Shown: piece by piece, positions 22,027-33,899 of the stretch
Position numbering within the stretch: position 1 is the first letter of the stretch
How the letters are laid out: each line of letters starts with the position of its first letter
Assembly: GCA_021396245.1 (NCBI GenBank)
Contig: WNYE01000005.1
Coordinates: 558,001-622,000 of the forward strand
Length of the DNA stretch: 64,000 nt
DNA from: Sporothrix humicola
Lineage: Eukaryota; Ascomycota; Sordariomycetes; Ophiostomatales; Ophiostomataceae
Reading direction: 5' to 3'
The notes under the pieces: model-generated
The model's database searches: none
What the model was told of the DNA's origin: nothing
The model's input: the letters and a program-made list of their open reading frames with translations, nothing else
Translations under genes and position numbers: made by a program

Positions 22027-22591
22027 ATTGACGGACGAGACTAGTTCACCATAGACCACGACCAGCTCGACAAGAAAACCGCAGTGGACAAGTTCACAGA
22101 CCAAAAAGGGAGTTGACGTTTTTGCTTGGTGGGGGAGATATTGATATTTCCAATCACCAGGCTTAGGCGGTGTTGCGCCTAGAAATTGCTAGAAGTCAGG
22201 CTGAGAATAGGGGACTCAGGGGAAAGCCGCGTCACGTGAATTCGCGGGGACAATGGGAGGCGAACTTTTAGCGCACTAACATTCAACCGCGCCGCCCCAG
22301 AAGGCCCAGGACGGCCATCGAGAGGCCCATATTAACAAAGCAAGGCAACCGCCCTTTCGACCTCACATTGTCATCTCTCTTTTCTCTCTCTCTCTCTTCT
22401 CTTCCCGCAACCACCACCCATTCAGTATTTTTATAGGGGACGTAGCGATCACCGCCATCAACCACGTCGGTCCCGGTGCATCTGACGATTGATCTCTCAG
22501 TAGAGGAGGCCAGCCTATCGAGATCGAGCCGATAACTGCCACTCGCTTCGATCGACGACTGACGACTGTTCTCTCCCCAACGATCGCCATC
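22027..22591. promoter_or_regulatory. Shared divergent promoter region of HOT13 and XPB
   Basis: 565 bases lie between the two start codons. TCACGTGA, a perfect extended E-box, is at 22232-22239. A CT-repeat tract at 22372-22404 lies in the likely XPB leader. No other coding sequence is visible. Confidence 0.65.
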
Positions 22592-25207
22592 ATGGCGCCG
22601 AAGCGCAAGGCACCGTCAGGGTCGTCGTCCGCCCAGGCCACAGCCCTGAAAAGTGGCAAGGTCTCGAGCGCATCGACGCCAGGGCCAGGAACGCCGCGCA
22701 GCCCGGCCAGCTCGGACCACGAGCAGTTTACCGACGACGATCCGTTGAGCGACGCCGAGGAGGAGAACATCGACAAGGCCGTAGAAAAGTTTACGCTCGA
22801 CGGCATGTCCGGGAGCCGCATGCCCACGAGCCACGTCGATGCCGCCTCGCGCTTCTTTGGACGCCGCGATTTCTCGTTTCTCGAGCTCAAAGCGGACCAC
22901 CAGAACCGGCCCATGTACATTGACCCTATAAAGGGCTTTATCGTCTTTGAGAGCTTCCACCCACTGGCCAAGCCCGCGCAGGATTTCCTGATTACTATTG
23001 CCGAGCCCATCTCACGGCCGACGTTTATGCACGAGTACCACTTGACAACGCACAGTCTTTATGCCGCTGTTTCTGTTGGCCTGAATCCACAGGACATTAT
23101 CAACACGTTGAATCGGTTCCTGAAGACGGACGTGCCCGAGGGTATCCGCAATTTTATCATCGGCACGACCAACAGTTTCGGCAAGGTCAAGCTGGTGCTC
23201 AAGAACACCAAATACTTCGTCGAGAGCAACGATCCGGCTATCCTCCAGATGCTACTGAAGGACCCCGTGATTGGCCCCTTGCGTGTCCACGTCGAAGGCA
23301 AGGAAGGCGCTAAAGAGATTACGACGACTGCGGCGCCGAAAATGGAGAATCTGGTTATTCCTGGCACGAAAGGCGCAGACGGCATGCGGCAGCTTAAGGG
23401 CCTGGGCAATACCAATACCAAGCGGGGCAATGGTGGTGCTGGTGGCGAAGGTGACGATTCAGGAGCGGCTGATGCTGACGGCAATGGCAATGGCATTGGC
23501 GACGACTCGATCGCCGACAATTTGCTCAACAAGGTCCTCAACGAGGAAGACGACGCCGACGACGACAAGGAGGTCGTCCACTCGTTCGAGGTCGCCGACC
23601 ACGGCATCGAGACTGTGCAGAAACACTGTCTCCAACTTGGCTACCCGGTGCTCGAGGAGTACGATTTCCGCAACGACGAGGTCAATGCCAACCTCGAAAT
23701 CGACCTGCGGCCCAACGCCCAGATCCGGCCGTACCAGGAAAAGAGCTTAAGCAAAATGTTTGGCAACGGTCGCGCGAAGAGCGGGATTATCGTGCTGCCC
23801 TGTGGCGCAGGCAAGACGCTGGTGGGCATCACGGCGGCATGTACGGTCAAGAAGGGCATCATCGTGCTGTGCACGAGCTCCATGTCCGTGGTGCAGTGGC
23901 GCCAGGAATTCCTAAAGTGGTCCAACATCAATCCAGACGACGTGGCCGTCTTCACGTCCGACAACAAGTCTATGTTTACGGGCAACACGGGCATTATTGT
24001 CACGACTTACTCGATGGTGACGCAGACGCGCGAGCGCTCGCACGACGCTAAGAAGATGATGGACTTCCTGCAGGGCCGTGAATGGGGTCTGATGCTGCTC
24101 GACGAGGTCCACGTCGTGCCGGCTAACATTTTCCGCAAGGTCACGTCCAACATCAAAACGCACTCCAAGCTGGGTCTGACGGCAACACTGCTGCGTGAGG
24201 ACGACAAGATTTCCGATCTTAACTTTTTGATTGGCCCCAAGCTCTACGAGGCCAACTGGATGGAGCTGTCGGAGCAGGGCCATATTGCTCGCGTGCAGTG
24301 CGCCGAGGTTTGGTGCCCGATGACGACCGAGTTCTTCGAGGAGTACCTCAAGTCGTCGAGCCGGACCAAGCAGGCGCTCTACGTCATGAACCCGCGCAAG
24401 TTCCAGGCGTGCCAGTACCTGATCAACTACCACGAGTCGCGCGGCGACAAGATTATTGTCTTTTCCGACGACGTGTTTGCGCTGACAAAATATGCAACGA
24501 AACTCGGCAAGGCCTGTATTTATGGCGCCACAAGCCAGAGCGAGCGCCTGCGCATTCTCGAGAACTTCCAGCACAATGCTAGCATCAACACCCTGTTCCT
24601 GTCCAAAATCGGCGACACCTCGCTCGATCTGCCCGAGGCTACCTGCCTCATTCAGATTTCGTCGCACTACGGCTCCCGCAGACAAGAAGCACAGCGGCTG
24701 GGCCGCATCCTGAGAGCCAAGCGCCGTAACGACGAGGGCTTTAATGCGTTCTTCTACTCGCTGGTCTCGAAAGACACGCAGGAGATGTTTTACTCGTCCA
24801 AGCGCCAGGCGTTCCTGGTCGACCAGGGTTACGCCTTCAAGGTCATCACGCAACTCCAGGACATTGACAAGACGCCCGGCCTCGCCTTTGCCACCGCCCG
24901 CGAGCGCCGCGAACTTCTCCAGGAAGTGCTGGTCGAGCGCGAGAAGCTCATGGAAGACAAGATTGACGACGACGACCTATGGGAAAAGACAAAGGGCAAG
25001 TCCATGAAACGCATGCCGCGCGCCCGCCGCACGGCCGGCACATTGGGCGAGCTCAGTGGCGGCCAGGACATGGCTTACATTGAGCAGAACAAGTCGGTCA
25101 ACAAGATGCTCAAGAAGCCCGGCAAGAAGGCCGAGAGCAACGCCTTTTTCAAGAAGCTGCAGCGCGAAAAGGAGCGTCGCCGGCAGCAGGACGAAACCAA
25201 CGATTAG
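22592..25207 (+). CDS. SSL2: TFIIH 3'-5' DNA helicase/translocase XPB
   Basis: An intronless 871-residue frame encoding the XPB/Ssl2 (Rad25) subunit of TFIIH. This subunit opens promoters for RNA polymerase II and acts in nucleotide excision repair. An acidic N-terminal segment precedes the damage-recognition-like region (FFGRRDFSFLELKADH onward). The helicase core has Walker A LPCGAGKT (Lys408), the DEVH box at 504-507, the family-specific RED motif at about 535-537 (LLREDDKI), and motif VI QRLGRILRAKR near 700. A Gly/Asp-rich insertion lies at about residues 275-325, before the core. The length matches the family. The C-terminus is Lys/Arg-rich. The ATG sits in a good context (CATCATGG). 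Confidence 0.97.
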   Translation: MAPKRKAPSGSSSAQATALKSGKVSSASTPGPGTPRSPASSDHEQFTDDDPLSDAEEENIDKAVEKFTLDGMSGSRMPTSHVDAASRFFGRRDFSFLELKADHQNRPMYIDPIKGFIVFESFHPLAKPAQDFLITIAEPISRPTFMHEYHLTTHSLYAAVSVGLNPQDIINTLNRFLKTDVPEGIRNFIIGTTNSFGKVKLVLKNTKYFVESNDPAILQMLLKDPVIGPLRVHVEGKEGAKEITTTAAPKMENLVIPGTKGADGMRQLKGLGNTNTKRGNGGAGGEGDDSGAADADGNGNGIGDDSIADNLLNKVLNEEDDADDDKEVVHSFEVADHGIETVQKHCLQLGYPVLEEYDFRNDEVNANLEIDLRPNAQIRPYQEKSLSKMFGNGRAKSGIIVLPCGAGKTLVGITAACTVKKGIIVLCTSSMSVVQWRQEFLKWSNINPDDVAVFTSDNKSMFTGNTGIIVTTYSMVTQTRERSHDAKKMMDFLQGREWGLMLLDEVHVVPANIFRKVTSNIKTHSKLGLTATLLREDDKISDLNFLIGPKLYEANWMELSEQGHIARVQCAEVWCPMTTEFFEEYLKSSSRTKQALYVMNPRKFQACQYLINYHESRGDKIIVFSDDVFALTKYATKLGKACIYGATSQSERLRILENFQHNASINTLFLSKIGDTSLDLPEATCLIQISSHYGSRRQEAQRLGRILRAKRRNDEGFNAFFYSLVSKDTQEMFYSSKRQAFLVDQGYAFKVITQLQDIDKTPGLAFATARERRELLQEVLVEREKLMEDKIDDDDLWEKTKGKSMKRMPRARRTAGTLGELSGGQDMAYIEQNKSVNKMLKKPGKKAESNAFFKKLQREKERRRQQDETND

Positions 25208-28200
25208 AGGGGGGGGTTACTGTATTTCTTTTTTATTTGTGCTATTATTAAAAGCGGTCATGGGTCATCAGAATACAGGATCAGACACTTCTGGGTAACA
25301 GACATTTCTCAAGGACGAGATATCAGATTGGATCTCAATGGCGTTTAAAATGGAGTTAGATCACTGCCTTTCATTTTGTGTTTTATATTACTTTTCAGCC
25401 ATAGATAAACCCCAAAAACAATAATACCCCTTAAATTTATCACACACAAAACTAAGTAAGAACCACCCTGCATCAACGCTTATGGCCATATATTTTGACA
25501 CAGAGCACGCTGGTGATGTCAACATTGGTCATTTCAACGTTGATTTTGTCAACGTTAGTAATGCAAATGTTTAGAAGTTGTCAACCAGAACCGACCGGCT
25601 GGGGCGCAAAAGGGTCTTTTGAGGGTTTGATTTTGACTATTTGCTGTTGACTGTTGAGTTTTGTCGCAATACTCTGTGTTTGCAACCCAAGAATGAACTC
25701 TAAGCGTACTAAATATGCGAACTCTATTAGGATCAAAGTCATCTTCAAATCGAGCCCAAATTCGAATTCCAACTTGGAATAGCAACATAACATGTCTCTG
25801 TGTTAGCCGTAAGGCATGTCTTTTTGGAACTCAACATTACCTCTGAGGAAAACTGGTCATGTGATGTAACACGGCACCTGCCGGATTTACAACGATGCCT
25901 CGGCCGAGACGGGCGCCGTTGTTTCTACTGGTTTTCTACAGTTATTCAACAGGTAGTCAAGACACCATCAGCGGGGAACGGACACGAGCAGATCCCCTAA
26001 CTCCATATTGACCGTAGAGAAACAGGCTTAATCGACCTTGTATCAAGCAGAAGTACTCAATAGCCCAGAAAAGGGCCAAAAAATTCCTCGCCGTCATGAC
26101 TCTCGTTATCAATCTTGGGTGAGGGGCAGATCTTGTATTATAAAGCAGTCAAAGAGGTGCGAGGTGCCTTAGCCCCGAGCCCAGATTCGCTCGATACGGG
26201 GCATTGCAATTAATAAACAACGGGCATTTAATCATCATCCCACTCGATAAACATAAACTTTGCCATAGTGGTGGCTCTTGTGTCGAAAAAGTCGCCGTAT
26301 CTTGACAGTACTTTTCTTTGAGTATGCACCTTCCAGCAACAGGTGTCTGAGCACTCCTCCCCTTAATTGCTCTTTCCCAATCTCGTGTCTACGATCTTAT
26401 GTCTATCGTGCACAAAAAAGGGGCTCGAGGAAGGAACGGGACAGCACCCCCGAAGACCGTCTCCGAACGGCAAGTGTGCGACGTAATCCATTTCGATAGC
26501 GCTGCGACGTGGGAAGGCACGGTTGCCGATTCGGCAAACAGTTAGAAGGTGCTGTGATACGAGCGAACAAGTGCTGTGCTGGCAGCCAACAAACAGTCCA
26601 TCGTGCCTGCCCAACAGAAATAGAAAAGAAATAAAAGGGATTGGCTCTGCCAACTCGCTTTGGCCAACATTCAAACACGACAAACTTCCCAGAGATGCAA
26701 GGTGTGGGAGGAGTGAGCTGTGATACGGCAGGTCCCAGGAGATACCGTCCTCACAGTCTATCAGCCTACTTTCTCACGCACTGCGGCCTGCCGCATGTGT
26801 TGGGTCGCTGACAACATGCCGCTTGGGACTTTCAGGCTGGCTGACAGGCACGAGACAAATAAGGTAGGAGCAGCACAAATACGCAGTAAAAGGAAAGAAG
26901 AGAAGCGCCAAAACGGAGTCGGCGCCAATGGAACTCCGTTGTTCCTTCTCCACCACTGTTTTACGTGGTGCAGACTGCGTAGTTCCTTGGTGCGCTGGCC
27001 ACCCTTCGGCAACTTTTTGGGGGGCGGCAGGCGCAACTCAGCCCGTTTTTTCGAGTTTCTTTGTCAGGTCCAATTGCGCTCCATGCCCAATGAGGGGGCG
27101 CGGCGCAAACTCGCAAGGGGGGTTCTAGGGGAAACAGGGGCAGGCATTGCGTAAATGATGGAAGGTGCGAGCCGAAAAGTGCTGATGGCTGCCCCATTCC
27201 TTCCAGCACTAAGACTAAAAGAGATAAAGAGCGCCCACTAACCTTGGTGGTGTTACCTCCCCCATCGGCCTGGGACTGGACTTAAGTGTCCGGCCATGTT
27301 TGTCCTGCAACTTGTCTGATGTCGTGGACGCAGCTCCGCCTACTCGGGCGGATCTGATAGCTTTTTTCTTCTTGTTTTTTGTTGTCGTGGTCCTGCCCCC
27401 ATACTTTATTAGCATTTTCTGATAGCGAGCCCATGGACCGTTCTATGGGTCCTTCCTCATTTCAACAAGCTGCTTTTCGATCTCGTTTGTTCTTTCCTAT
27501 TTTCATATCGTCCTGTGTGCACCTTCCTCATCGCGCCTTCCTCACTTTTGTCCATCCCCTCAGTGCAGACCGTCAACAACCGCGCCCCAGATTTGCCGAG
27601 TTTGGAAGGATTGCGTGTGTTGATTGCTATTATCAGAACTCGTACCTTCCTTGGTCAAGCACGACAGCTCACACACCTCAACGGCCAGAACGGCTCAATT
27701 CATTCCTTTCCTCCTTCCTTCCTGTGTGTGCTTTCCTTATCTGGACAGACCGCGTCCCACATCTTTTCCACAGACGCCCCTTTCGAGTTTCTTGAGTCTC
27801 TCATCTTCAATCTTTTTATCCTCGTCTCTCATCCCTCCCTCCTTTTTCAGCCCCCTCCCTCTCACTCTCCAGACCCGTCCCGCGTCCCGTCTCGCACTCT
27901 TGCCTTTTTATTCTCCTTGCCGTTTATCTAGCCGTCTGCCGTGTTTTCCTTGTTTCGCCAATACTGCACGCGCGCAGATACCATCTCCTCTCGCCCTCAC
28001 GGGCTTCTAATCTGGTCCGTCCAGTCAGGAACGAGTTGACAGCACTGTTTGTTGATTCAGCCTGCGTCCACACACCCCGGCAGTCTATCCCCGACCTGTG
28101 TCCCAGTGTCGAATCGCAACGGCAAGCCTGAGCTCCCTTTACTTCATAATCCTCTCCCTCCCCCAGACTTTCGGTATCTTTCTGCGTCCTGAAACAAGGC

Positions 28201-28717
28201 AGACGATGTGCTACAAGCATCTTTTTTACTCGTTTTAAAAAAGATCGGGCATACCTCAGCTCTCAACAAATACGTGGCTCAAACGTCGGCAGTTTTTTGG
28301 TCTATTGAGAACAGCAATTGCAGCCGGTGCGACCAGCCCAGCCCAATTTTGACACTTTACTTTGTGCAGCAATTTCACCATATCTCGCAATCGATCTGCC
28401 AGGTGCAGGTTGCCCATCGCCAATCACCAAGACCGAACACACCTTTTCGCGCACGCAATAATACGATAGTTCGGCAAACCAAAAAACAACACACTTGTGT
28501 ATCGCGTCTCACATCTCACGCCTCGCCTCTTACACGCTCGCGCACAAAGTCGCACAGCATCACAGCCTCAAGTCCGACTCGCCGATTCATCTCATTCTAG
28601 GAGCCTTATCACGACGAACTGATAAGCGAATATAAATTGCATCATCGGCTCTGAAAGCGCCAACCTCAACCACGTGGGCTCCGTTTGCCCAAACGATAAT
28701 TGCCATACACAACCAAC
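25208..28717. other. Intergenic region, AT-rich then pyrimidine-rich
   Basis: From 25208 to about 26260 the sequence is AT-rich with no coding signal, including a 15-bp tandem repeat. From 27450 to 28200 it is pyrimidine-rich on +, as expected for a leader of the downstream transporter. CACGTG is at 28671-28676, only 42 bp before the transporter start. Short open frames here show no recognisable domain. Confidence 0.55.
25519..25563. repeat. Three imperfect copies of a 15-bp unit
   Basis: TCAACATTGGTCATT, TCAACGTTGATTTTG and TCAACGTTAGTAATG follow one another with an exact 15-bp period. The middle copy begins with the perfect 10-bp palindrome TCAACGTTGA. The repeat lies in AT-rich intergenic DNA about 310 bp beyond the XPB stop. 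Confidence 0.65.
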
Positions 28718-30623
28718 ATGGCTGAATCAACAAGCCGGCAGCGCCGGCCGGCTGCGTCGCCACAAAACTACTCGCCGACCGAAGAGCACTCGGAAACCGA
28801 TGCGCTGCTCGGCGCTGACATTGACACAGTCATCGACTCGGAGCTGTCAACATCAACACCAGCCGGCGGCCGAAAAGACAGCTGGACCGGCGACGAGGAC
28901 TTTGCAGGGCTGCCATGGACACAAAGGCCATCCGTCTACTGGCTCCTGGGTCCCTATGCGCTGTTCACGCTGGCGTTTGGTGGTGTACTGGTGCCGAAGC
29001 TGAATTTGATCATTAGTCTGGTCTGTCGGCAATATTTCGCAGATCGTGAGAAGGCTGGCTTTCACATGCTGCCCGTCGTACTTGGCGGCGACAACCCGCA
29101 GTGCCAGATCCCAGAGGTGCAACGCAGAGTCGCGACTTTCACGCTCGTCCTCAGTGTCATAGTCGGCGCATTGAGCGCCATCACTGCCCCCCGTCTGGGT
29201 GCTGCGTCAGATCGGTACGGCCGCAAGGGCATTATGGTGATTACGTCGTGCGGCGGGCTCGTGGGCGAGGTCATTACTATTCTGGCGGCCAACTACCCAG
29301 ATGTCATCCACTACAACTGGCTCATCGTGGCCGTCATCATCGACGGTTTCGCAGGCTCGTTCACGGCCGGCAGTGTGGTCAGCCACTCATATACGAGCGA
29401 CTGCACGCCTCCCTCGAAGCGCGCAGTGTCCTTCGGTTACATGCACGCCTGCCTTTTCAGCGGCATGGCCTTTGGTCCACTTCTGGCAGGTTTCTTCGTG
29501 GAGTGGACGGGCTCGCTGCTGTCCATCTTCTACGTGACACTGGGCTGCCACATTGTCTTTGTCTTGTACATTATTTTCATCCTCCCCGAGTCTTTGTCTC
29601 AGCGCCGCCAGCACATTGCTCGCGAAAAGTACGCCAAGGAGAAGGAGCTGCACGCAGCCCGCATTCGTGCTGAGGACCTGGCCGACGAGGAGGCCGAGGC
29701 AGCCGGCCTCCGCACCAAGAAGACGGGCCTTTCTGGGTTCGTCCGCAAGACAGTGACGCGCGTGCAGCGGTCCAACCCGCTGGCCCCGCTCAAGATCTTG
29801 TTCCCCAAGGGCGCGCACCAGAAGCGCGCGCGGCGCAACTTGCTTGTGCTAGCGACGGTGGACACGCTGATTCTGTCGGCGGCGATGAGCATGGGCGGCG
29901 TGACGCTGCTGTACACCGAGTACATGTTCCACTGGGGCAACTTTGAGACGTCGGCGTTTACTTCGTTGGTGTCCATGGTGCGCGTCATTGTACTGATGGG
30001 CATCTTCCCCGTCGTTAACTACTTCTTCCGCGTGCGCCCGGCTGCGCGCCGGCGCCGCATCTCGGGCGAGGCGCCGAGCGAGGCCAATACGGGCGCCGAC
30101 CGCCTGGATGTGTTTTTGATCCGCAGCGCCATCTTCTCGGACGTGCTCGGTGTCGCCGGCTACATCTTTGCACGCACGCCGGCCGTGTTTGTTCTGTGCG
30201 GTGTCGTTACGGCTTTCGGTGGTCTCGGCTCTGCAACCATCCAGTCATCGCTCACCAAGCACATCTCGCCCGACCGGGTGGGCCAGCTTCTGGGTGCCAT
30301 TGGCCTTCTACACGCGCTCTCGCGCGTGTTTGCGCCGATCATCTTCAATGGACTGTACGCGGCCACGGTCGGCAGCTACCCGCAGGCTGTGTTTGTGCTG
30401 ATCACGGTTGTCTTTTCCTTTGTGTTTATCCTGTCCCTCCTTATTCGGCCACATGGTGAGTCCTTCTACGTCCCCGACATATACATAAAGCACCTTTACT
30501 AACCTATCAGTCTTCCTTGATGACTCTGCCGAAAATGAGGATGAGAACCCTACTCCGTCGCGTCGTGTTGTTGATGAACAGACGGATGTCCTTGGCGACG
30601 ATGAGGTCGTTCAGCAGTTTTAA
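28718..30623 (+). CDS. MFS transporter, DHA1-like drug/H+ antiporter type
   Basis: Exon 1 is 28718-30455 and exon 2 is 30511-30623, with a 55-nt intron (GTGAGT, TACTAAC, CAG); the product has 616 residues. A polar N-terminus of ~70 residues precedes about twelve membrane segments, beginning at VYWLLGPYALFTLAFGGVLV. The loop 2-3 motif A is GAASDRYGRKG, typical of the major facilitator superfamily. A long charged central loop (about residues 290-370, EKYAKEKELHAARIRAED) separates the two six-helix halves. The C-terminal tail encoded by exon 2 is acidic (DDSAENEDEN). The substrate is unknown; the family relates to fungal multidrug and TetA-like carriers. The start is the first ATG of the frame. 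The second exon is supported by consensus signals rather than conservation. Confidence 0.88.
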
Positions 30624-31517
30624 TACGCAGATACTCGATAGACTGGCGATTCAACACACCGCCATCTATTATTCCGCATCGTGTTTCCTTTGTTTGATAT
30701 CACTATTCTCGTTTCGACCGTACATTTTTTTGCCTTACGTACACATTCCTTGGCCTTTGGACTACCTCATATTATCTTCTTTTTTTTATTTCCATGGTCT
30801 TTTTCTTTTGTACACGCCGCAGCGATTCCCACTTTGTTATGTTCCCAATACTGTTCCTCGTTTGTTTCCATTATGATATATGCTTGGTTATCTGATGATC
30901 TGATAGAGCGGATAGAAGTGCGCATCAATCTTGATTTTGATGTTGACATTGACATTGGATTGAATTTCATCTCATTAGCTTGCATCATTTTCTATTTTAA
31001 TCATTTTGGTCGTGGCAATCACGTGGCACGATTCTTCCATCTAATTTGTGTGAAGTTTATTTTACAGCATCGTTAGGTCTCTGCCTTCCTAAAGCGGCAG
31101 TTGCAAACGCACAGTGGGTCGTCTACTCTAAAAGTGGCGGGGAGATCTCCCATTGGGCACGCTATTTGGGCGTCTTTCAGTGGTGATGTCAGTACTTTTT
31201 GTACCTTCCTCGCCTTTTTGTACTGTGGAACCAAGCTTCAAAACTAGAGCTTTTTTATGTGTTTTGCACGGCTTGGATCGGCCTTGCAGGTACGAAAGAC
31301 AAAGTACTCCTTCCGTCACGTTTATTTGTTCGTTCTTGCCCTTTCGTATCCTTTCAACCAACGAAACGACGCCAATCCCTTCCAACCCCAGATTTCGAAT
31401 TTTAACGTCCTTCTGTTCATCGTCAGTCTTCAACCACAACAAAACAACATCATCTCAACCTTGAATCGATGACACTCGTTGCATCTTAAGACCAACTCTT
31501 CTCCGCCACATGGAATC
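30624..31517. other. Spacer and leader between MFS and AVT3 genes
   Basis: 894 AT-rich bases hold the 3' end of the MFS gene and the promoter/leader of AVT3. CACGTG is at 31020-31025. No coding sequence is supported apart from two tiny upstream ORFs listed separately. Confidence 0.6.
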
Positions 31518-31521
31518 ATGA
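31469..31521 (+). promoter_or_regulatory. Two short upstream ORFs before AVT3, second overlapping its ATG
   Basis: ATG ACA CTC GTT GCA TCT TAA occupies 31469-31489. ATG GAA TCA TGA occupies 31510-31521, and its TGA overlaps the transporter start codon in an ATGA arrangement. If the transcript begins upstream of 31469, ribosomes must pass both before reaching the main start. Confidence 0.55.
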
Positions 31522-33899
31522 CAAAAACACCACCCGACTCGCCCGCCGTCTCGGCGCAGGAAAGACAGGCTGCACGGACACTGGCAGAACATCTCCCGCA
31601 AGGCTACACGGCCGATTTTGTTCCGGAAGATCAGCAGGCAACGGAAGGAGGAGATGCAGAGGGCCGTCCAAATGTCGGCGGACGCAATGTTAGCGGCGGC
31701 AGTGGTACCAACGGCAGCGGAGTCGATTCGCAGCCAACACCATCTATTGTTCTTCCCACAGGAACACCGACGTCAACACCCGCATCAGTCCACGACGGCG
31801 AGCAGCCAGAAGAAATTTCATCCCTCCACCTGCAGGGTGGCGATGTCCACCGGTCGCTGTTCCGCATGGCCGAGGCGCCACAGCGGGCCCAGATCCTGCA
31901 AAATCAGCCTCTGCTGACACCATCACCACTGTCTCTCTCAACGACAGCCACTTCGGCCGAGGATCATGCTGTTCAGGCACAAGGGCAGTCATCGTCACAA
32001 GAGCCGCCGTCACAGGCACAGCCGTCCCCAGCACCTACGCCCACCCAACACCCAAAGAAACCGCACCACCGACGCGCTGCAACGTTCCACGACCGATACA
32101 CGCCCAGCGAAGTCAGTAGCATGGCGGGTGATGACGATGGCGATGGAAATGGACATGGAAGTGGAAATGATGGTGACCACAACGGCGGCATGCACGTCCG
32201 CGACCTGCTGGCCCCACAGGGCTTCCGCCGGGACTTTGTCCTGCAACAGATCCGGCAACGCCAACTGCAAGCACGCGAGGCGACAATGCAGAGACGACGC
32301 TCACATATCCGCGAGCGTCGGGCCAACGCAGCCTTTAGCGCAGTCAAAGTGCCGATTGCACGCAACTTTGTAGAGTTTCTGGAGTTGTATGGACACTTCG
32401 CCGATGAAGATCTCGACGATGATGATGATGATGATGAGGAGGAAGAGGGCGAGGAAGTGGACGAAGAGGAAGAAGAGGAGGACGAAGAAGCAGGTCGCGA
32501 CATTGAGCGCGGCGTTGGGGCTGGCCCTGTCCGACGCCGTCCCCATGAACGACAGCCGCTTCTCGGCCGGCGGCAGTCTGGCGCTGTCGCTTCAGCGCAC
32601 GCCCACCACGATGGCGACGGCAGCGGCAAGGCTAAGGCGGGCATGTCACAGGCGTTCTTCACTTTACTAAAGGCCTTTGTCGGCACGGGCATCATGTTCC
32701 TGCCCAAGGCTTACAACAACGGCGGCATGGTGTTTTCGACCGTCACACTGCTCATCGTATCGCTGCTGTCCATGGCCGGTTTTGAGCTGCTGTTGCAGTG
32801 TCGCCAGCGGTATGGCGGTGGTTATGGTGACATTGGTTTGGCCATTGCCGGTCCACGCATGCGCAGCCTGATTCTGGGGTCGATTTCACTTTCCCAGCTC
32901 GGGTTTGTCTGCGCAGGCATCGTGTTTGCTGCCGAGAATTTGGCGTCGTTTGCGTCCGCCGTGGCCCACTCCTACACTCGCCACAGTCCTAGCGGAGGAG
33001 ACGGCGGTGTCGACGATAGTGTCCTGTCAACGAACGCCATTATTGCTATGGAAGTCGCTGTCCTCATCCCTCTCGGTTTCGTCAGAGATATCGCCCGTCT
33101 CGGCCCCGCCGCGCTTCTTGGCGATATTTTCATCGCCATCGGCCTGGTCTACATGTACACTTACGACATCGCTGTCATTGCCTCCCGCAACTGGCACCTC
33201 CACCCGACCGTCCAATTCTGGTTCAACCCGTCGGGCTATGCACTCACGATTGGCGCCACCATTTTCACGTTTGAAGGCATCGGCCTTATTCTTCCCATCC
33301 AGTCGTCCATGGCCCGCCCCGAAAAGTTCAGGTGGCTTCTCGGTGTCGTGATGGCCATTATCACGGCAGCCTACATCTCTGTTGGTGCCCTGGGCTATGC
33401 AGCTTTTGGCACCGGCACAAAGACAGAAGTCATTGACAACTACCCCCGCGCCAGCGCTTTGGTCCAGGCCGTCCAGTGCCTGTACGCTATTGCCGTCCTG
33501 TCGGGCATGCCCGTCCAGCTCTTCCCGGCCGTCCGCATTATCGAGGGGCGCTTGTTCCGCACCAAGTCATACACGTCCGAAAACGGAGCCGTCGTCTACT
33601 ACCGCTCCGGCAAACGCGACCCCCGCATCAAGTGGGCCAAGAACGGCCTGCGCACCGTCATGGTCGTTGCCTGTGGCGCCGTCGCCGTCCTCGGCGCCGG
33701 CCATCTCGACCAGTTTGTCGCACTCATCGGGTCCATGGCCTGTGTCCCTCTCTTGTTCATCTACCCGCCGTACCTGCACTTCCGCGGCATGAGTGACGAG
33801 TCGTCGGCTCTGGTGCGGGCCCTTGATATCGGTTTGATTGCCGTTGGCACGGTGGCCATGATCTACACAACTATCGTGACCATCAAGGGTGGGCTGTGA
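31518..33899 (+). CDS. AVT3: Vacuolar amino-acid transporter, Avt3/Avt4 type
   Basis: A 793-residue intronless frame; the start is the first ATG in frame. The N-terminal ~370 residues are cytosolic and low complexity, with a His/Asp/Gly-rich patch and an acidic run of D and E (about residues 297-328). The Aa_trans (AAAP family) domain begins near residue 375 with GMSQAFFTLLKAFVGTGIMF and contains about ten or eleven membrane segments. FTFEGIGLILPIQSSM and the closing YPPYLHFRG are conserved. The family exports neutral amino acids from the vacuole to the cytosol. The long N-terminus is normal for fungal Avt3 proteins. Upstream ORFs suggest translational control. Confidence 0.93.
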   Translation: MTKTPPDSPAVSAQERQAARTLAEHLPQGYTADFVPEDQQATEGGDAEGRPNVGGRNVSGGSGTNGSGVDSQPTPSIVLPTGTPTSTPASVHDGEQPEEISSLHLQGGDVHRSLFRMAEAPQRAQILQNQPLLTPSPLSLSTTATSAEDHAVQAQGQSSSQEPPSQAQPSPAPTPTQHPKKPHHRRAATFHDRYTPSEVSSMAGDDDGDGNGHGSGNDGDHNGGMHVRDLLAPQGFRRDFVLQQIRQRQLQAREATMQRRRSHIRERRANAAFSAVKVPIARNFVEFLELYGHFADEDLDDDDDDDEEEEGEEVDEEEEEEDEEAGRDIERGVGAGPVRRRPHERQPLLGRRQSGAVASAHAHHDGDGSGKAKAGMSQAFFTLLKAFVGTGIMFLPKAYNNGGMVFSTVTLLIVSLLSMAGFELLLQCRQRYGGGYGDIGLAIAGPRMRSLILGSISLSQLGFVCAGIVFAAENLASFASAVAHSYTRHSPSGGDGGVDDSVLSTNAIIAMEVAVLIPLGFVRDIARLGPAALLGDIFIAIGLVYMYTYDIAVIASRNWHLHPTVQFWFNPSGYALTIGATIFTFEGIGLILPIQSSMARPEKFRWLLGVVMAIITAAYISVGALGYAAFGTGTKTEVIDNYPRASALVQAVQCLYAIAVLSGMPVQLFPAVRIIEGRLFRTKSYTSENGAVVYYRSGKRDPRIKWAKNGLRTVMVVACGAVAVLGAGHLDQFVALIGSMACVPLLFIYPPYLHFRGMSDESSALVRALDIGLIAVGTVAMIYTTIVTIKGGL

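Noticed and set aside
26720..27154. 144-codon open frame between XPB and the MFS gene
   Set aside because: Unstructured composition and no splice partners or homology that I can recognise.
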